NCBI RefSeq assembly: GCF_000378445.1
Contig: NZ_KB899699.1
Span: forward strand, 1 to 64,000
Direction of reading: 5' to 3'
DNA: 64,000 nt
Source: Deinococcus aquatilis DSM 23025
GTDB taxonomy: Bacteria > Deinococcota > Deinococci > Deinococcales > Deinococcaceae
This document shows positions 33,146 through 47,973 of this stretch, in pieces. The position numbers and the translations under genes were made by a program. Each line of letters starts with the position of its first letter. The first letter of the stretch is position 1. The notes below the pieces were generated by a model. The model was not told where the DNA came from. It worked only from the letters and a program-made list of their open reading frames with translations, and searched no databases.

Positions 33146-34315
33146 ATGATGCCCAAGATGTCTGCTGATGCCCAAGCGCCCGCCCCCAAAACCATCGTCT
33201 TGGCCTTTGGAACACGTCCCGAAGCCACCAAAATGGCCCCCGTGTACGCCGCCATTGCTGCCCATCCGGGATTGCGGCCTCTGATTCTGTCTACCGGCCA
33301 GCAGCGCCAGATGCTCGACGGTGCCTTATCGGTCTTTGGCCTGACCCCCGACGAAGACCTGAACGTGATGACGGACCGCCAGACGTTGGCCGACCTCACC
33401 GCCCGCATCGTGCCGCCCTCGGGCAAGCTGCTGCGCCAGATGGGGGCCGATATGGTGCTGGTTCACGGCGATACGTCCACGTCGTTCTGTGTGGCCCTCA
33501 GCGCCTTTTATGAAGGCATTCCGGTGGGCCACGTCGAAGCGGGTCTCCGCAGCGGCAGCCTCAGCGAACCCTTTCCCGAAGAAGCCAACCGCCGCCTGAC
33601 CGGGGTGCTGTCCACGCTGGATTTCTCGCCCACTTCGGGCAGTAAGGCCAACCTGCTGCGCGAAGGCAAAGCCCCCGGCAACATCGTTGTCACCGGGCAA
33701 ACGGCAGTAGACGCCGTGCGCGAAGTGGCGGGCCGCGTGCCCCTGCGCCCCGAGTGGCAGGCCCGCGTTCAGGCAGGCCAGCGCCTTGTCACTGTCACCA
33801 TGCACCGCCGCGAAAACCAGCCCATGATGCGCGAGATGGCCGGGGCGTTGGCGCGGGTCGCTCAGGCTTTCCCCGAAACCCACTTTATCTACCCGGTTCA
33901 CCTCTCGCCCGCCGTGCAGGAAGCCGTGCGGCCCGTGCTGGGGGCGCTCCACAACTTTGAACTCACCGATCCGCTGGATTACAGCGACATGGCCCCACTG
34001 ATGGCCGCCAGCGCCTTGCTTGCCACCGATTCGGGCGGCCTGCAAGAAGAAGGCGCGGCGCTGGGTGTGCCTGTGGCGGTGCTCCGCAACGTGACCGAGC
34101 GCCCGGAAGGCGTAGAAGCAGGCGTGCTGCGGCTGGCCGGAAACGACCCGGCGCAGCTAGAGCAGGTGCTGACCGACCTTCTGGGCAACGAAGCCACCCT
34201 GGCCGCCATGCGAGCCGCCCGCAACCCTTACGGCGACGGGCAGGCATCGGGACGCATTGCGGCGGCCATCGCCTGGCATTTTGGGCTGGGAGAACGGCCC
34301 GCAGACTGGAGCTGA
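33146..34315 (+). CDS. wecB: UDP-N-acetylglucosamine 2-epimerase (non-hydrolysing)
   Basis: The enzyme interconverts UDP-GlcNAc and UDP-ManNAc. It shows [41 protein letters not shown], the nucleotide-contact [18 protein letters not shown] and [16 protein letters not shown], all standard for the family. Length is 389 residues with this start; closely spaced ATGs at 33146, 33149 and 33158 make the exact N-terminus uncertain by a few residues. It begins one base after the WecA-like stop. No ManNAc dehydrogenase or transferase follows in the window. Confidence 0.95.
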   Translation: MMPKMSADAQAPAPKTIVLAFGTRPEATKMAPVYAAIAAHPGLRPLILSTGQQRQMLDGALSVFGLTPDEDLNVMTDRQTLADLTARIVPPSGKLLRQMGADMVLVHGDTSTSFCVALSAFYEGIPVGHVEAGLRSGSLSEPFPEEANRRLTGVLSTLDFSPTSGSKANLLREGKAPGNIVVTGQTAVDAVREVAGRVPLRPEWQARVQAGQRLVTVTMHRRENQPMMREMAGALARVAQAFPETHFIYPVHLSPAVQEAVRPVLGALHNFELTDPLDYSDMAPLMAASALLATDSGGLQEEGAALGVPVAVLRNVTERPEGVEAGVLRLAGNDPAQLEQVLTDLLGNEATLAAMRAARNPYGDGQASGRIAAAIAWHFGLGERPADWS

Positions 34316-34331
34316 ACAGCGAAAGAAGCAA

Positions 34332-34378
34332 GTGGAGCGTAGATCGTGGAAACAATAAGACCACGATCTACGCTCCAC
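34332..34378. terminator. Perfect hairpin between convergent wecB and pgi
   Basis: 18-base arms (34332-34349 and 34361-34378) pair without mismatch around an 11-nt A-rich loop; short pyrimidine tails occur on both strands, so it may terminate both genes. The inner core GTAGATCGTGG resembles the hairpin at 27217. Confidence 0.75.
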
Positions 34379-34387
34379 CTTCTTGTT

Positions 34388-36034
34388 TCAGGCTCGCTTT
34401 TCTCTGTACCAACGAATCAAGGCGTTGGTGCTGCTGTCATGCGCCAACGGCGGCTCCTCGTCGCTGCCCAGTTCCGGCACGATTTTTCCGGCCAGCACCT
34501 TGCCCAACTCCACGCCCCACTGATCGAAGGAATTGATGTCCCAGACGGCTCCCTGAACAAATACCTTGTGTTCGTACAGGGCGATGAGCGCTCCCAGAAT
34601 GCGCGGGGTGAGCTGGTCGGCCAGCAGGGTAGAGGTGGGGCGGTTGCCGTCAAAGACACGGTGAGGGGCCAGTGCAGGATCGACGCCCTCCGCCAGCACT
34701 GCGTCCAGCGTTTTGCCGAAAGCCAGCGCCTCGGTCTGGGCAAATACGTTCGCCATCAACAGGTCGTGATGGGTGAGGCCGCCCTGAACAGGCATGGGAT
34801 TCAGGGTACGGGCAAAGCCGATAAAGTCGCAGGGAATCAGCTTGGTGCCCTGATGGATCAACTGATAGAAGGCGTGCTGGCCGTTGGTACCGGGCTGTCC
34901 CCAGATCACCGGCCCAGTCTGGTAGTCCGTGACCGCGCCGTCCAAAGTGATGTGCTTGCCGTTGCTCTCCATGTCCAATTGCTGCAGGTAGGCGCTGAAG
35001 TGAGACAGGTACTGGTCGTAGGGCAAAATGGCGACCGTCTGTGCATCGAAAAAGTTGTTGTACCAGACGCCCAGCATTCCCATCAGGACAGGAAGATTGG
35101 ATTCCAGCGGGGCGGTGCGGAAGTGTTCGTCCATGTCGTGGAATCCGGCCAACAGCTCACGGAAACCGTCCGGCCCGATGGCCAGCATCAGGCTCAGGCC
35201 GATGGCGCTGTCCATGGAGTAGCGCCCGCCCACCCAGTCCCAGAATCCGAACATATTGGCGGTATCGATGCCGAATTTGCCCACCGCATCGGCATTGGTC
35301 GACACGGCCACAAAGTGCCGCGCCACTGCGGCCTCGTCGCCCAGTGCAGCCAGCAGCCAAGTGCGGGCGCTGCTGGCGTTCGCCATCGTTTCCTGCGTCG
35401 TAAAGGTCTTGCTGGACACGATGACCAGCGTTTCTTCGGGGTTCAGGTCGCGTACTTTCTCGGCTAGATCGGTGCCGTCCACGTTGGAGACGAAGCGCAG
35501 GGTCAGGTCGCGTTGGGCGTAATGCTTCAGCGCCTCATAGGCCATCACCGGGCCAAGGTCCGAGCCGCCGATTCCTATATTGACGATGTTGCGAATGGGT
35601 TTGCCCGTAAAGCCCAGCCACTGCCCGGCCCGCACAGAGTCGGCAAAAATTGCCATCCGGTCAAGAACTTCATGAACGTCCGGCACCACGTTTTTGCCGT
35701 CCACCATCACCGCCGCGCCGCGTGGGGCACGCAGAGCCGTATGCAGCACGGCGCGGCCCTCGGTCACATTGATTTTCTCGCCTGCCAGCATCGCGTCGCG
35801 CTTGGCTTCCACTCCCGTTTCACGCGCCAATTGCAGCAGCAGCCCCAGCGTCTCATCCGTCACGCGGTGTTTGCTGTAATCCAGATATAGACCCGCCCCC
35901 TCGGCGTTCAGGCGCTCGCCGCGTACGGGGTCGGCAGCGAACAGGTCGCGCAGGTGCGTTTGCCCGAAAGCCTCGAAGTGGGCCTGAAGGGCTTGCCAGG
36001 CAGGAAGGTGGGTCAGTGAGGCAGATTTCGACAT
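34388..36034 (-). CDS. pgi: Glucose-6-phosphate isomerase
   Basis: This is the glycolysis and gluconeogenesis enzyme interconverting glucose-6-phosphate and fructose-6-phosphate. The 548-residue length is that of the long (E. coli-like) form. Signature segments: [50 protein letters not shown] and [18 protein letters not shown], with the catalytic Glu, His and Lys in place. The ATG at 36034 is preceded by TATGCT at 6 nt. An open frame continues upstream for 74 codons, but it has no family similarity and overlaps the TetR gene on the same strand. Confidence 0.96.
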   Translation of the reverse strand: MSKSASLTHLPAWQALQAHFEAFGQTHLRDLFAADPVRGERLNAEGAGLYLDYSKHRVTDETLGLLLQLARETGVEAKRDAMLAGEKINVTEGRAVLHTALRAPRGAAVMVDGKNVVPDVHEVLDRMAIFADSVRAGQWLGFTGKPIRNIVNIGIGGSDLGPVMAYEALKHYAQRDLTLRFVSNVDGTDLAEKVRDLNPEETLVIVSSKTFTTQETMANASSARTWLLAALGDEAAVARHFVAVSTNADAVGKFGIDTANMFGFWDWVGGRYSMDSAIGLSLMLAIGPDGFRELLAGFHDMDEHFRTAPLESNLPVLMGMLGVWYNNFFDAQTVAILPYDQYLSHFSAYLQQLDMESNGKHITLDGAVTDYQTGPVIWGQPGTNGQHAFYQLIHQGTKLIPCDFIGFARTLNPMPVQGGLTHHDLLMANVFAQTEALAFGKTLDAVLAEGVDPALAPHRVFDGNRPTSTLLADQLTPRILGALIALYEHKVFVQGAVWDINSFDQWGVELGKVLAGKIVPELGSDEEPPLAHDSSTNALIRWYREKRA

Positions 36035-36040
36035 GACAGG

Positions 36041-36046
36041 AGCATA
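36041..36046 (-). promoter_or_regulatory. -10 element for leaderless pgi
   Basis: TATGCT on the minus strand, 6 nt before the pgi ATG. Confidence 0.55.
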
Positions 36047-36111
36047 CCCCCGCCCCCAGCCCTGCACGTTGGAGCTTGCCTGAACACCTTCTGTATGTCG
36101 GGATTGAATCT

Positions 36112-36849
36112 CTATCCGCTGAGTGGTGTGGCTGAGGCTTCGGCCACTTCCGTCTGTTCCAGGGTCAGCCGCGCTGAAATCTGGCCGTCTATATTCGCCA
36201 CGCTCAGGCCAGGAGCCAGTGCGCCGTGCATGATCAGCGTGAAGCGGTCTTGCCAATCGCGCAGAACCTCGCGCTGATTGCGGTGGCCGCCGTGTAGCAG
36301 CGCCAACAGGCAGGCATCCACAAACAGCGACGCCAGAAACTGAATATTGGTATCGGGCCGAATGTGCCCCTGATGGCGCATGGCGATCAAGACGGGTTCC
36401 ACCAATGCCACCAGCGTTACAGCGGTGCGAATGTCATGGATGGCCGTGTTCGGTTCGGAGGTTGCTCCGGCTGGCCGACTTTCTGCTGGGGCGTCGTGCC
36501 TTGCGCCCAGGACTGCCTGCCCCACCGCGCCCACCAGATGGCGGTAGCGCACACCCAGGTCAGCCATCCGCGCAGTGACCTGTCCCCACACCGCCTGCGG
36601 GGGGCTGCCCGCGCCCAGCCTCCTGATCGCCTCATCCCGCGTGTCGATCACGGTGCGCTCGAAGTGCGCCAGCAGCATGTGAATCTTGCTGGGGTAATAG
36701 CGGTACAGGTTCGTTCGGCTGACAAAGGCAGCGCGTGCGATGTCCTGAGCACTGGTCTGGTCCAGCCCACTGCGGGCAAACAACTCAAAGGCGGCGCGGG
36801 CAATACGTTCCCGACGGGCGTCGTCCTGCTCTTCCCGGTCAACTTTCAT
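36112..36849 (-). CDS. TetR-family transcriptional regulator
   Basis: The 245-residue protein has the TetR DNA-binding domain at residues 10-60: [37 protein letters not shown], then [13 protein letters not shown]. The C-terminal ligand and dimer domain has no recognisable specificity, so target and inducer are unknown. The start at 36849 gives a normal short N-terminus; an ATG at 36885 would add 12 basic residues. It lies upstream of pgi on the same strand, 77 bases away, but pgi appears to have its own promoter. Confidence 0.88.
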   Translation of the reverse strand: MKVDREEQDDARRERIARAAFELFARSGLDQTSAQDIARAAFVSRTNLYRYYPSKIHMLLAHFERTVIDTRDEAIRRLGAGSPPQAVWGQVTARMADLGVRYRHLVGAVGQAVLGARHDAPAESRPAGATSEPNTAIHDIRTAVTLVALVEPVLIAMRHQGHIRPDTNIQFLASLFVDACLLALLHGGHRNQREVLRDWQDRFTLIMHGALAPGLSVANIDGQISARLTLEQTEVAEASATPLSG

Positions 36850-37045
36850 GGGCGGGTTCCCCCGACGTGGCCTTTCACACCTCATACCATACCGCGCCGT
36901 GCCTTGCTGCTGTCTGACTGAGCCTTACTCTACAGATGGAATTCCGTTCATTCAGGCTTACCACTGGAAAGGATGGGGTCTGGGAGAGCGGGACACATGG
37001 AGCGCTCACGTGATTAATCGTTAAAGCTTTCCCCAAAGCTGGTGC

Positions 37046-37051
37046 TAGAAT
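37046..37051 (+). promoter_or_regulatory. -10 element for the leaderless HD-GYP gene
   Basis: TAGAAT, 6 nt before the GTG at 37058. Confidence 0.55.
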
Positions 37052-37057
37052 TATGGA

Positions 37058-38413
37058 GTGTCCCGTGTCGGCCCCCTGACTTATTTCGTATTGGCGTTGG
37101 CGCTTCTCGCGCTGGGATACGCTGCACTAACCGATCAACAGGGTCTCATGGCGGGCGCGGCCCTGCTGCTGGCCGTGGCTTCCTGGCCGATGGGCGGGGT
37201 CTGGCAATGGGCTGCCCTGGCTGCCTACTCGGTTGCTTTTCTGGCCTCGCTGGTGCTGCCGGGGTCGGCCCCGAATCTGTTCGAGCTGCTGGGAGCGCTT
37301 TGTGTCATCGGCGGCCTCGGCCTGATCACCCTGCGCGAACAGGCTTCTGTGCGGGAAGTGGCGTGGCAGCGCAATACCGTCGATGCTCTGCGGGTGGGCA
37401 GCGAGCGACTGGCCGACGCCCGTGACGCAGACGCGATTATCCGGGCTGGGGTGGGTATTCTGGACAAATTGCGGGTGGCCCCCACGCTGGCATTCGTGGC
37501 CTACCGCAAAGGCACGCCGCATATCCTGGCGGCCAAGGGCGCGTTCGAGGTCTTTCTGGAGCAGCCTATTCACCCCAGCGACACCGACAGCCGTAGCGTG
37601 CAGGCCGATCACTGGGTTGCTGAAGAGGCCCTGGCCCTGCTGCCCAAAGCCCAACGCCTGACCTATCACGTGGCTCCGGTGTACGGGCGGGCCACCAACC
37701 ACCTCGGCGTGCTGATCCTGACCCGCGCCGAAGAACGGGAATTCGATGAAGACGAGAAGAGCGTCGTGGCCTCTTTTGCCCGGCTTCTGGGATCGCAGTT
37801 GGGGCAGTGGCAGGCCATCCGCGACCTCCGCGATGCCAACGACCTGACCCTGCGCTCGCTGGGAGCTGCGCTGGAGCGCCGTGACGACGACACTGGCGGC
37901 CACACCACCCGAGTCGTCAGCATGAGCGTGCGCCTTGCCCGCCGCCTCAGTTGGGATGAAGATCAGGTCAAAGCTCTGCGCTGGGGGGCGTACCTACACG
38001 ACCTGGGCAAACTGGCGATTCCTGACCGCATCTTGCATAAGCAGGGACCACTGGACGCTGGAGAACGCCGCATCATCCAGACCCATACCACTGTGGGCTA
38101 CGACATGCTGCAAGACCTTCACTTTCTGCCCGCAGAGACGCTGGATCTGGTGCGCTATCACCACGAACGTTGGGACGGCACTGGCTACCCTGCCGCCCTG
38201 CGCGGCCAGAACATCCCCGAAACAGCTCGGGTGTTCAGCATCGTTGATGTCTTCGATGCCCTCACCAATGCTCGGCCCTACAAACCTGCCTGGACACGCG
38301 AACGCGCCCTGAATGAAATTCGGATGCAGGCGGGCCGCCAGTTCGATCCGCAATACGTAGAAGCCTTCCTCCGCATGATGGCCGAACACGACGACGCCCG
38401 CTTGGTGTCCTGA
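37058..38413 (+). CDS. Membrane-anchored GAF/HD-GYP domain protein
   Basis: Three hydrophobic segments (about 6-25, 30-50, 55-90) anchor the protein, a GAF-like region covers about 100-255, and an HD-GYP domain covers about 260-440. The latter has GGHTTRVVSMSVRLARRL, the metal HD in YLHDLGKLAIPDRIL (about 313), the HHERWDGTGYP loop (about 367-377) that names the family, and VDVFDALTNARPY. Complete motifs suggest an active cyclic-di-GMP (or related dinucleotide) phosphodiesterase. The sensory input would be sensed through the N-terminal region. No diguanylate cyclase is nearby. Confidence 0.9.
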   Translation: MSRVGPLTYFVLALALLALGYAALTDQQGLMAGAALLLAVASWPMGGVWQWAALAAYSVAFLASLVLPGSAPNLFELLGALCVIGGLGLITLREQASVREVAWQRNTVDALRVGSERLADARDADAIIRAGVGILDKLRVAPTLAFVAYRKGTPHILAAKGAFEVFLEQPIHPSDTDSRSVQADHWVAEEALALLPKAQRLTYHVAPVYGRATNHLGVLILTRAEEREFDEDEKSVVASFARLLGSQLGQWQAIRDLRDANDLTLRSLGAALERRDDDTGGHTTRVVSMSVRLARRLSWDEDQVKALRWGAYLHDLGKLAIPDRILHKQGPLDAGERRIIQTHTTVGYDMLQDLHFLPAETLDLVRYHHERWDGTGYPAALRGQNIPETARVFSIVDVFDALTNARPYKPAWTRERALNEIRMQAGRQFDPQYVEAFLRMMAEHDDARLVS

Positions 38414-38419
38414 ATTGAA

Positions 38420-39319
38420 TTACCCCAACGTTTCCAGATCTGCCCGAGTAGGCGCGTAGGCTCCGGCGCAGGCACAGGCGGCTGCGGCGGCCCGGAGACC
38501 GAGTTGAAGATGGTCGTTCCAGAGGGCGTCAGGATTCTCGGTGGCGCTGACCAACATTCCGGCGCATAGCGCGTCTCCTGCGCCCACGGTATCCACGACC
38601 TGTACAGGGGTGGTGGGCAGATCAAGGCGACCTGCTGACTGAAACAGGGTCGCGCCCGCCGCGCCGCGTGTGATTACGATAGGTGAGCGGGCGTTCATGC
38701 CGCGCAGCTCGCGCAGGGCGTCGTCTTCACTGCGTCCGGGGAAGAAGAAGTTCAGGTCTTCATCGCTGAGCTTGATCAGGTCGGCGCGGCGCATCACGGC
38801 TCCGAACACGGCGGGATAATCGGCATGGCGGTGAGAAATACGGGCGTTGGGATCGAAGCTGATCTTGACACCTGCGGCCCGCGCCGCTTCAATCAGGCCC
38901 AGCAGGGTATCGGCCAGCGGCCACCGCGCCAGGCTGATGCCGCCCACGTGCAGCCATTTCACTGCGCCCAGCCAACCATCGGGGAGGGCGGTGGGATCAA
39001 AATACAGGTCAGCGCTATTTTCACCCAGAAAGCGGTAGGCAGGCGGCGACTTGGAATACACGACTGCCATCAGTGTGGGCGCGGGCGCACGCTGCAAAAA
39101 GCGGGGATCGAGGCCCGCTTCCAGCGATTCGCGCAGAAGGTCGTCTCCAAAATTATCCTGCCCCACTGCACCTGCAAAGGCGCTTGGCACGCCGAGCCGC
39201 GCACAGGCCCGCGCCACATTCCAGCCTGCCCCTCCCGGATGCGCGTTCCAGACGTTTCCGCCGCCAGTTACTAGGTCGGTCAGTGCTTCACCAGCACTCA
39301 CAATCAAGGGCAATGTCAT
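38420..39319 (-). CDS. PfkB-family carbohydrate kinase (fructokinase-like)
   Basis: The 299-residue ribokinase-fold enzyme has the substrate-side glycines [17 protein letters not shown] (about 28-44), the lid region, FDPNARI, and the ATP/catalytic motif [15 protein letters not shown] with the base Asp (about 250). [13 protein letters not shown] is also typical. It most resembles fructokinases, but sugar specificity is not certain. It converges with the HD-GYP gene. The ATG has TAAAGT at 8 nt and no Shine-Dalgarno. Confidence 0.9.
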   Translation of the reverse strand: MTLPLIVSAGEALTDLVTGGGNVWNAHPGGAGWNVARACARLGVPSAFAGAVGQDNFGDDLLRESLEAGLDPRFLQRAPAPTLMAVVYSKSPPAYRFLGENSADLYFDPTALPDGWLGAVKWLHVGGISLARWPLADTLLGLIEAARAAGVKISFDPNARISHRHADYPAVFGAVMRRADLIKLSDEDLNFFFPGRSEDDALRELRGMNARSPIVITRGAAGATLFQSAGRLDLPTTPVQVVDTVGAGDALCAGMLVSATENPDALWNDHLQLGLRAAAAACACAGAYAPTRADLETLG

Positions 39320-39327
39320 ACACGCCC

Positions 39328-39333
39328 ACTTTA
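39328..39333 (-). promoter_or_regulatory. -10 element for the leaderless PfkB gene
   Basis: TAAAGT on the minus strand, 8 nt before the ATG at 39319. Confidence 0.45.
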
Positions 39334-39492
39334 GAGCATCGGCCTAATTTGGGCGGCTGCGTTGCCTAATCGCCCAGGAGAAGGCTGGCTCAGACCAATC
39401 TGTACCCCCGACAGCATCCACTCCTGCTTAAGCTATTCTTCATTTTGTCTGACCCTCCACTCATTCACTGCACAGCCGAGTCACACTAGGGA

Positions 39493-40278
39493 ATGGCTGC
39501 CTCTGCGCTTTCGGTCACCTCACCTGCCGCGTCTGCTTCTCTGCCCGGCGTGGTCGTTACCGGTGCAGCACGTGGAATCGGACGGGCCATCACGGAACTG
39601 TATGTAGAACGGGGACATCCGGTGTTGGGCGTAGATCTGAATTTGCCACCGCTGACAAAGGGCGGTCTGCGCCTGCGGGCCGATGTCGCCAGCGCTGCGG
39701 GGCGCAACCGGATCGTCCGGGCTGCCCGTGAACTGGGCGGTGTAGGCGTGTTGGTCAACAACGCCGCCTATCAGGGCGCACACGGGGGCGTACTGGACGT
39801 GAGCGCACGCGGCTGGGCACGGACTCTGAACGTGAATCTGAGCGCTCCTCTGCTGCTGACCCGTGACCTGATCGACCTGATGCCGAGGGGCAGCGCCATC
39901 GTGAATGTGGCGAGCGTGCAGGGGCTGTTCGCTGAGCAGGGTAACGTCGCCTATAACGCCAGTAAAGGCGGTCTGGTGAACCTGACCCGTGCGATGGCCC
40001 TCGACCTCGCGCCGCGTGGGGTACGCGTCAATGCTGTGGCTCCCGGCGCGATCAGTACCGAATCGGTGTTGCAGGCCATCGCCGTCAGTGCCGACCCCGA
40101 CCAGACACGCCGGGACTACGAAGACCTGCACGCCCTGCGCCGCCTCGGAGAGCCGCGTGAAGTCGCGCAGGTCGTCTATTTTCTGGGAAGCAGCGAGGCC
40201 AGTTTTCTGACTGGCGTGATTTTGCCTGTAGACGGCGGCATGACGGCCAGTTTTATGATGGCGGGCAGACCTGTCTGA
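39493..40278 (+). CDS. SDR-family oxidoreductase
   Basis: A classical short-chain dehydrogenase/reductase of 261 residues with the nucleotide loop [13 protein letters not shown] (about 21-33), VDLN suggesting an acidic NAD-binding position, LVNNAAYQ, the catalytic Ser in VNVASVQG and the YNASK Tyr-Lys pair. The end [20 protein letters not shown] is standard. The substrate is unknown. The hexamer before the ATG reads CACACT at 5 nt, a weak leaderless-type element. Confidence 0.92.
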   Translation: MAASALSVTSPAASASLPGVVVTGAARGIGRAITELYVERGHPVLGVDLNLPPLTKGGLRLRADVASAAGRNRIVRAARELGGVGVLVNNAAYQGAHGGVLDVSARGWARTLNVNLSAPLLLTRDLIDLMPRGSAIVNVASVQGLFAEQGNVAYNASKGGLVNLTRAMALDLAPRGVRVNAVAPGAISTESVLQAIAVSADPDQTRRDYEDLHALRRLGEPREVAQVVYFLGSSEASFLTGVILPVDGGMTASFMMAGRPV

Positions 40279-40328
40279 AAAGCAGTTCGGCCTTCATCCG
40301 GGGCTGGTTCTTTTCTGTTCATAACAGC

Positions 40329-40371
40329 GAAGGACACGTCCGTCTCTGGATGTGCCCTTCAAGTCTGTTTT
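40329..40371 (+). terminator. Terminator of the SDR gene
   Basis: GAAGGACACGTCC (40329-40341) pairs with GGATGTGCCCTTC (40348-40360) with one mismatch and one G-T pair, followed by AAGTCTGTTTT. A second small hairpin, GGAACAC / GTGTTCC, follows at 40399-40423. Confidence 0.7.
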
Positions 40372-40436
40372 GTACCCGGAGGGCTTGGCAAGCCGGATGG
40401 AACACCGCACTGCACAGTGTTCCGTCGGAATCCGTA

Positions 40437-40874
40437 TTACATCCGCCGCCTGCCCCAGCTCAGCAGTCCGATGATCAATGTAAAAGCGGTCAGTGCCAGC
40501 ACCGGAATGGTGATGATGGAATTCAGGCCCGCCAGTACGCCGCTGCCCCAGATCGGCCACTGCACGTCGCATCCGGCGGTGGTCTGACCTACGCCGCAGA
40601 TTTTGAGGGTCTGAATGATGCCCCAGTCTTCCAGATTGTGGATTAGGGCCACCACCCAGCCCACGGCGGCCAGTGGCAGAGCGTAGGTACGAATATTCAG
40701 GTCACCCCGGAGTGCGGCGATGCCCAGCAGCAGGGCCAGCGGATACATGGCAATGCGCTGAAACCAGCACAGCACACAGGGAATGAAGCCCCGAGATTCG
40801 CTGAACCACAGGCTACCGATGGTGGCGATCAGGGCCACCACCCACGCCAGATAGAGGCGGTTGTCGCGTGTCAT
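40437..40874 (-). CDS. Disulfide bond formation protein DsbB
   Basis: A four-helix membrane protein of 145 residues that re-oxidises DsbA and passes electrons to quinone. The first redox pair is CVLC in [19 protein letters not shown] (about 33-36). The second periplasmic loop carries two further Cys ([16 protein letters not shown], about 93 and 102). This is the short BdbC/DsbB form. It begins 9 bases after the DsbA-like gene, forming a two-gene thiol-oxidation operon. Confidence 0.93.
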   Translation of the reverse strand: MTRDNRLYLAWVVALIATIGSLWFSESRGFIPCVLCWFQRIAMYPLALLLGIAALRGDLNIRTYALPLAAVGWVVALIHNLEDWGIIQTLKICGVGQTTAGCDVQWPIWGSGVLAGLNSIITIPVLALTAFTLIIGLLSWGRRRM

Positions 40875-40883
40875 CCCCGCGCC

Positions 40884-41570
40884 TCAGTTCTTCAGGGCAG
40901 CGTCTATAGCGGCACTGACCGAGTCGGTGGCGTAGCTGTCGACCAGCTTGCCGTTGATGTAGATGGCGGGCGTTCCGGCGACTTTGGCATCGGTCGCCTG
41001 CTTCTCGTCGGCGTCTACAGCGGCAGCAGTCTGATCGCTATCCAGGCAGGTAGCAAATTTGGCCGTATCGAGGCCCTCCACATTGGCGGCCAGCTCTTTC
41101 AGGCGGCTTTTGGTGGCCCACACGGTAGATTCGCTGCCCTGCCCACGAAACAAAACGGTTTTAAAGCTGTTGTGCAGGTCATTGCTTTGCAGGAAGGCAC
41201 ACTCCACGGCCTGCGCGGCCAACTTGCTGTCGTCGGTGGGCAGGCGGGCATTCTGGGCCAGGAAGGGAAAGTTCATGGAGACCATCTTGACTTTGCCGGT
41301 GTCGATGTATTTGCTCTTCAGCTCGGGCAGGAATTCGTCTTCAAACCGTTTGCAGTTGGGACATTTGAAGTCCTCGAAGACGACCATCGTAACGGGCGCG
41401 TCTGCTTGCCCCATCACAGGCTGCCCTGAAGTGTTGAAACTGACGGCTTGAGCGGAGCCGCTGGGTTTGCCGCGAACTGCGAACAGCGCGATGGCAATCA
41501 GGGCGGCGGCCAGCAGCGTTCCGATCACCAGAATGGTACGGTTTGGGTTGGTTCCTTGAAGACGGGTCAT
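40884..41570 (-). CDS. DsbA-family thiol oxidase (thioredoxin fold)
   Basis: An N-terminal anchor or signal (about 12-32) is followed by a DsbA-like thioredoxin domain with the active site [16 protein letters not shown] (CPNC, about 68-71) and the cis-Pro region [16 protein letters not shown]. It introduces disulfides into exported proteins, re-oxidised by the DsbB encoded next. The 228-residue size fits the BdbD type. TAGACT lies 8 nt before the ATG. Confidence 0.93.
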   Translation of the reverse strand: MTRLQGTNPNRTILVIGTLLAAALIAIALFAVRGKPSGSAQAVSFNTSGQPVMGQADAPVTMVVFEDFKCPNCKRFEDEFLPELKSKYIDTGKVKMVSMNFPFLAQNARLPTDDSKLAAQAVECAFLQSNDLHNSFKTVLFRGQGSESTVWATKSRLKELAANVEGLDTAKFATCLDSDQTAAAVDADEKQATDAKVAGTPAIYINGKLVDSYATDSVSAAIDAALKN

Positions 41571-41578
41571 ATGGGGTC

Positions 41579-41584
41579 AGTCTA
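41579..41584 (-). promoter_or_regulatory. -10 element for the leaderless dsbA-dsbB operon
   Basis: TAGACT on the minus strand, 8 nt before the ATG at 41570. Confidence 0.5.
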
Positions 41585-41638
41585 CCAATCGGGCGGATGA
41601 ACTGGGCAGAGGGTAGGTTGAATCATGGGGCCAGAGAA

Positions 41639-41668
41639 TTGCCCCTCCGGGCGGACCAGAAGGGGCAA
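41639..41668 (-). terminator. Candidate terminator of the membrane-protein gene
   Basis: On the minus strand TTGCCCCT (8 bp) pairs with AGGGGCAA across a 14-nt loop, followed by TTCTCT, 18 bases after the stop codon. Confidence 0.5.
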
Positions 41669-41686
41669 CTGAGGTGGAGTGGGGAT

Positions 41687-42364
41687 TCAGGTGGTGAGTT
41701 CGGGTACGCCTGATAATCTGGCCGCCCGACGCCGTGCCCGCCGTTTCAGCAGAATGTTGATGACCTGCCGCACAAAGCTGAAGCCCAGGCCCACCAGCAG
41801 GGCCAGGATTGCCGTGCGCTGAAATTCGGGATTGGCGGGCAGGGTCAGCGTGGGGTCTATTTTGGGGCCAAAGCGCCCGACCCCCAGCAGCGTGCCTGCA
41901 AATAATAGCCCCGCAAATGGCAGCACCAGTGGCCCGCCTGAATGCTTCACCAACAGCAGTGCCATCAGCGCACCGCCCACCAGCGGCACGATGATGCTCC
42001 ACTGGGCAGGCGGCGCGTTGGGACTCAGGAAGGCCAGCCCCCCCAAGACCACGCCGAGATAACCGAACCAGCCACCGAATTCATCGGCCAGAATAACGAG
42101 CAGCACCCAGGCCAGCAGGCGCACGGGCCAGTCGCCGGGTGTCCACATGAAGTAGGCCAGCAGCGCCAGTAGCGCCCAGCCGCCCACCAGACGGGCCAGA
42201 TCCAGCCATCCAGCGCGGCGACGGGCAGCCCGCAACCGCGCGGCACGGGAAGGCCGCGCCGGGCCGGGCAGGTCTGGAGACAGGTCTGCTCTCGCCGTAT
42301 CTACCCTGGTCGGGTCTGTTCTGGCGGCATCTGTCTTGGAAAGGTTTGGGGGAGGCGTGGTCAT
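41687..42364 (-). CDS. Membrane protein of unknown function
   Basis: The 225-residue product starts with a polar and then Arg-rich segment (about 1-50), followed by six or so hydrophobic helices (about 55-72, 78-96, 98-115, 120-138, 143-162, 182-205) and a basic C-terminus (KRRARRRAARL). By the positive-inside rule both ends should be cytoplasmic. I do not recognise the family. It is upstream of the DsbA-DsbB pair on the same strand, and a probable terminator separates them. AGGT precedes the ATG. Confidence 0.75.
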   Translation of the reverse strand: MTTPPPNLSKTDAARTDPTRVDTARADLSPDLPGPARPSRAARLRAARRRAGWLDLARLVGGWALLALLAYFMWTPGDWPVRLLAWVLLVILADEFGGWFGYLGVVLGGLAFLSPNAPPAQWSIIVPLVGGALMALLLVKHSGGPLVLPFAGLLFAGTLLGVGRFGPKIDPTLTLPANPEFQRTAILALLVGLGFSFVRQVINILLKRRARRRAARLSGVPELTT

Positions 42365-42410
42365 ACGTTACCTGTGATCATAAAGCCCACAGACCATAAA
42401 GCACCCTGAA

Positions 42411-45518
<3,108 letters not shown>

Positions 45519-45582
45519 GTCGGAAGCTCCTTTGAATTGATCTTTGAGGGCGGCCAGCACACGTTTTACGGCGACTGGCGGG

Positions 45583-45599
45583 TTATGTCGGATGCATAA
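45583..45599. promoter_or_regulatory. Radiation/desiccation response motif (RDRM) of uvrA
   Basis: TTATGTCGGATGCATAA matches the Deinococcus 17-bp palindromic RDRM consensus TTATGTTATTAACATAA: both outer half-sites TTATG and CATAA are intact with exact spacing of 7, and the T after the left half-site also matches. It lies 65-81 bases upstream of the uvrA TTG. In Deinococcus the repressor DdrO binds such sites and the protease IrrE/PprI removes it after damage; uvrA is a known regulon member there. Confidence 0.85.
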
Positions 45600-45631
45600 G
45601 GGAGCTTGCCCCCTTCGCTCTAAAACGGGCC

Positions 45632-45637
45632 ATTCTA
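45632..45637 (-). promoter_or_regulatory. Candidate -10 of uvrA
   Basis: TAGAAT on the minus strand, 114 bases upstream of the start codon. If used, transcription begins just upstream of the RDRM, so bound repressor would block elongation. The -35 is unclear. Confidence 0.4.
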
Positions 45638-45702
45638 GCACTTCAAGGCAGGTTGGGGAAATGCCCGTTTTCTGGGTTGGGGTCAGTTCAAGACCTCATC
45701 AA

Positions 45703-45740
45703 AGAAAAGCGCCCCCACCCGAACAGGGCAGAGGCGCACG
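45703..45740 (-). terminator. Candidate terminator of the TRAP operon
   Basis: On the minus strand GCGCC-TCTG-CCC can fold with GGG-TG-GGGGCGC, imperfectly, followed by TTTTCTTT, about 12 bases after the permease stop. Confidence 0.55.
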
Positions 45741-45751
45741 GTTGAACAGGT

Positions 45752-47875
<2,124 letters not shown>

Positions 47876-47902
47876 ATCTTCCTCATCCTCCTTGAAAGAA
47901 GA

Positions 47903-47936
47903 GGGGCCAGTCGCAGGTGGGATCGCGACTGGCCCC
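47903..47936 (-). promoter_or_regulatory. Intercistronic hairpin between TRAP binding protein and permease
   Basis: GGGGCCAGTCGC (47903-47914) and GCGACTGGCCCC (47925-47936) form a perfect 12-bp stem with a 10-nt loop in the transcript, followed by a pyrimidine tract TCTTCTTTC. It lies between the binding-protein stop and the permease Shine-Dalgarno. It could act as a partial terminator or as an mRNA stabiliser that lowers permease relative to binding-protein expression. Confidence 0.7.
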
Positions 47937-47973
47937 AATCATCAGGCCAGTACTCAGGCCACGACACAGCGCC

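Noticed and set aside
42368..42383. TTATGATCACAGGTAA (minus strand) as a second RDRM
   Set aside because: Only the left half-site fits; the CATAA half-site and the spacing of 7 are absent.
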